6,817 bases of DNA, taken from positions 1-6,817 of the forward strand of contig JADFLD010000112.1 in the NCBI GenBank assembly GCA_022564535.1, in the 5' to 3' direction. Every line of letters begins with the position of its first letter. Position 1 is the first letter of the stretch. Source of the DNA: Gemmatimonadota bacterium (GTDB lineage: Bacteria; Gemmatimonadota; Gemmatimonadetes; Longimicrobiales; UBA6960). Made by a program: the position numbers and the translations under genes. Positions 5,652 through 6,817 of the stretch are shown piece by piece. The notes beneath the pieces were generated by a model, which worked only from the letters and a program-made list of their open reading frames with translations, was not told the origin of the DNA and made no database searches.

Positions 5652-6817
5652 TCGCGGCGGTGCTGACCTTCCTCTGCGCGGTGTCACTTCTCGCCTCCGG
5701 CGCCGCCTGGGCCGCCGAAGAAGGGCTTCGGCGTCTGGGTGTCCCCACCCGTTGGATTTGGCTCGGAGCGATGGCCGCGAGCTCTGCTCTGCTGTTCGGC
5801 CCCGTTCTCGTTCCCGGCGGTGCTTCCGATGTACTCACGCGGGCGGTCAGTATAGGGCCTGTGCTCGAGTTGCTCCCGAGGGCCCTCGCGCTGAACCCGG
5901 CGGGCATCGAGCCCGGAGCGTTGGACGGCGTGCTGGCGATCGCGTGGGGATTGCTCAGCGTCGGCATGTTGGCATGGCTCGTCAGCATGCAGGGGCGTCT
6001 GCGGAGGGAAAGGTCGGGTTGGGAGCATCTATGGCTGTACGATCGGGACGTGTATCTGTCCCCCGATCGAGGGCCGGCCGTTGCCGGTGTTCTGCGGCCC
6101 TGGATCGTTCTTCCGCGATGGGCGCTGTCGTTGCCCGACTCTCAGTTGAGACTGGTCGTCCTCCATGAAGAGGAGCACCTGCGCGGAGGTGATGCACGCC
6201 TTCTCGCCGCGGCCCTTTTCTTCGTTGTGGTCACGCCCTGGAATCCGGCCACCTGGTGGCAGCTTCGTCGACTGCGCATGGCGATGGAGATGGATTGCGA
6301 TCGTCGTGTGTTGCGTCGGGAACCCGACTGCGAGCAGTACGGAAACAGCCTGCTTTCGGTCGCGGCGAAGGCCTCAGGCGTCTCACTCGGGCTGGCGGCG
6401 TTCACGGAGCGGTCTCTGTCACTCGAGCGGAGGATTGTCGTCATGACTGCGAGAAAATCACCCTGGACACCGCTTCGCGCAGGTCTGCTAACCCTCCTCG
6501 CCATCGTCATCGGGGTGCAGGCGTGTGGCGTCGAGAGTCCGTTCATGCCCGAGATTACGGACCCATCGGAACCCGTGACACCCGACGCTTCGATACAAGA
6601 GCCGCCGGCGTCGACGGCCCGGGAAGAGCTCCTGGAAGAACTCGCTGCCGGACCGGCGTTTACGCCGTTCACGGTCGCGCCCTCCATCAAGAATCGGCGG
6701 GAGGTCATCGAGGCCATGGAACGGGCGTACCCGCCGCTTCTCAGGGGCGCCGGGGTCGGGGGCACCACCTACGTCTACTTTCTCATCAGCGAGACGGGAG
6801 AGGTCGAGAGCACGAGC
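5648..6817 (+). CDS. M56 (BlaR1-type) membrane metallopeptidase fused to a TonB C-terminal domain, 3' end beyond the window
   Basis: An open frame of 390 codons runs to the window edge from the ATG that overlaps the repressor stop. Hydrophobic segments lie at about 1-22 (MIAAVLTFLCAVSLLASGAA), 36-55 and 93-111. A cytosolic zinc-protease region has HEEEH at 173-177 followed by LRGGDARLL, a hydrophobic stretch (184-203), and the M56-type AMEMDCDRRVL with Glu214 as the likely third zinc ligand. A further membrane segment (about 278-292) ends in VQACG with Cys293. Then comes a Pro/Glu-rich linker (PEITDPSEPVTPDASIQEPP), and from about 338 the start of a TonB C-terminal fold (VAPSIKNRREVIEAMERAYP, then LLRGAGVGGTTYVYFLISE). 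In BlaR1 the periplasmic part senses beta-lactam; here a TonB-like domain replaces the penicillin-binding domain, so the signal is probably different. The expected role is sensing in the envelope and relief of repression by the upstream BlaI-type protein. The whole C-terminus is not visible. Confidence 0.92.
   Translation, partial: MIAAVLTFLCAVSLLASGAAWAAEEGLRRLGVPTRWIWLGAMAASSALLFGPVLVPGGASDVLTRAVSIGPVLELLPRALALNPAGIEPGALDGVLAIAWGLLSVGMLAWLVSMQGRLRRERSGWEHLWLYDRDVYLSPDRGPAVAGVLRPWIVLPRWALSLPDSQLRLVVLHEEEHLRGGDARLLAAALFFVVVTPWNPATWWQLRRLRMAMEMDCDRRVLRREPDCEQYGNSLLSVAAKASGVSLGLAAFTERSLSLERRIVVMTARKSPWTPLRAGLLTLLAIVIGVQACGVESPFMPEITDPSEPVTPDASIQEPPASTAREELLEELAAGPAFTPFTVAPSIKNRREVIEAMERAYPPLLRGAGVGGTTYVYFLISETGEVESTS

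Noticed and set aside
6142..6768. Minus-strand frame of 208 codons opposite the M56 gene
   Set aside because: The plus strand here carries HEEEH, the M56 Glu motif and the TonB start in one frame. The antisense product is Ser/Arg-rich low complexity.

Overview
The window is GC-rich, tightly packed bacterial DNA with no RNA genes, mobile elements or CRISPR arrays that I can see. The best taxonomic clue is the last gene: an M56 (BlaR1-type) membrane metallopeptidase joined to a TonB C-terminal domain, paired with a BlaI-type repressor. That arrangement is frequent in Gemmatimonadota and related Gram-negative phyla. The outer-membrane BamA-like barrel confirms a diderm. The phylum assignment is inference.

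Left part (1-2044, minus strand): a two-gene operon reading leftwards. It holds a class I adenylate-forming acyl-CoA synthetase, closest by eye to the ACSF3/MatB malonyl-CoA synthetases, and the N-terminal third of a sodium:solute symporter (SSS family). The two overlap by 4 bp (ATGA), so a carboxylate importer and the ligase that activates its cargo with CoA are probably made together.

Middle part (2146-4823, plus strand): divergent from the operon is a soluble protein of about 244 residues that I do not recognise. A 164-bp gap follows, then a secreted outer-membrane protein with one POTRA-like domain and a BamA/TamA-type beta-barrel. Convergent with it (4891-5097, minus strand) is a 68-residue protein with a Cys/Cys/Cys-His putative zinc motif (DUF5763-like) and a C-terminal membrane anchor.

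Right part (5210-6817, plus strand): a regulatory cassette. Two nearly identical operators (ACTAAGnnTTTAGT), exactly 44 bp apart, bracket a promoter with a perfect TTGACA -35 box. They are followed by a BlaI/MecI-family repressor and, overlapping it by ATGA, the M56-TonB protein, which runs off the right edge. The expected circuit is that the M56 protein senses an envelope signal, its cytosolic zinc protease leads to loss of the repressor, and the operon is derepressed. No beta-lactamase or other effector is visible, so the target beyond autoregulation is unknown. The points most worth checking are the dual operator with its inverted-repeat promoter spacer, a lipobox-like Cys inside the M56-TonB protein, and the small zinc-motif membrane protein transcribed divergently from the regulated promoter.
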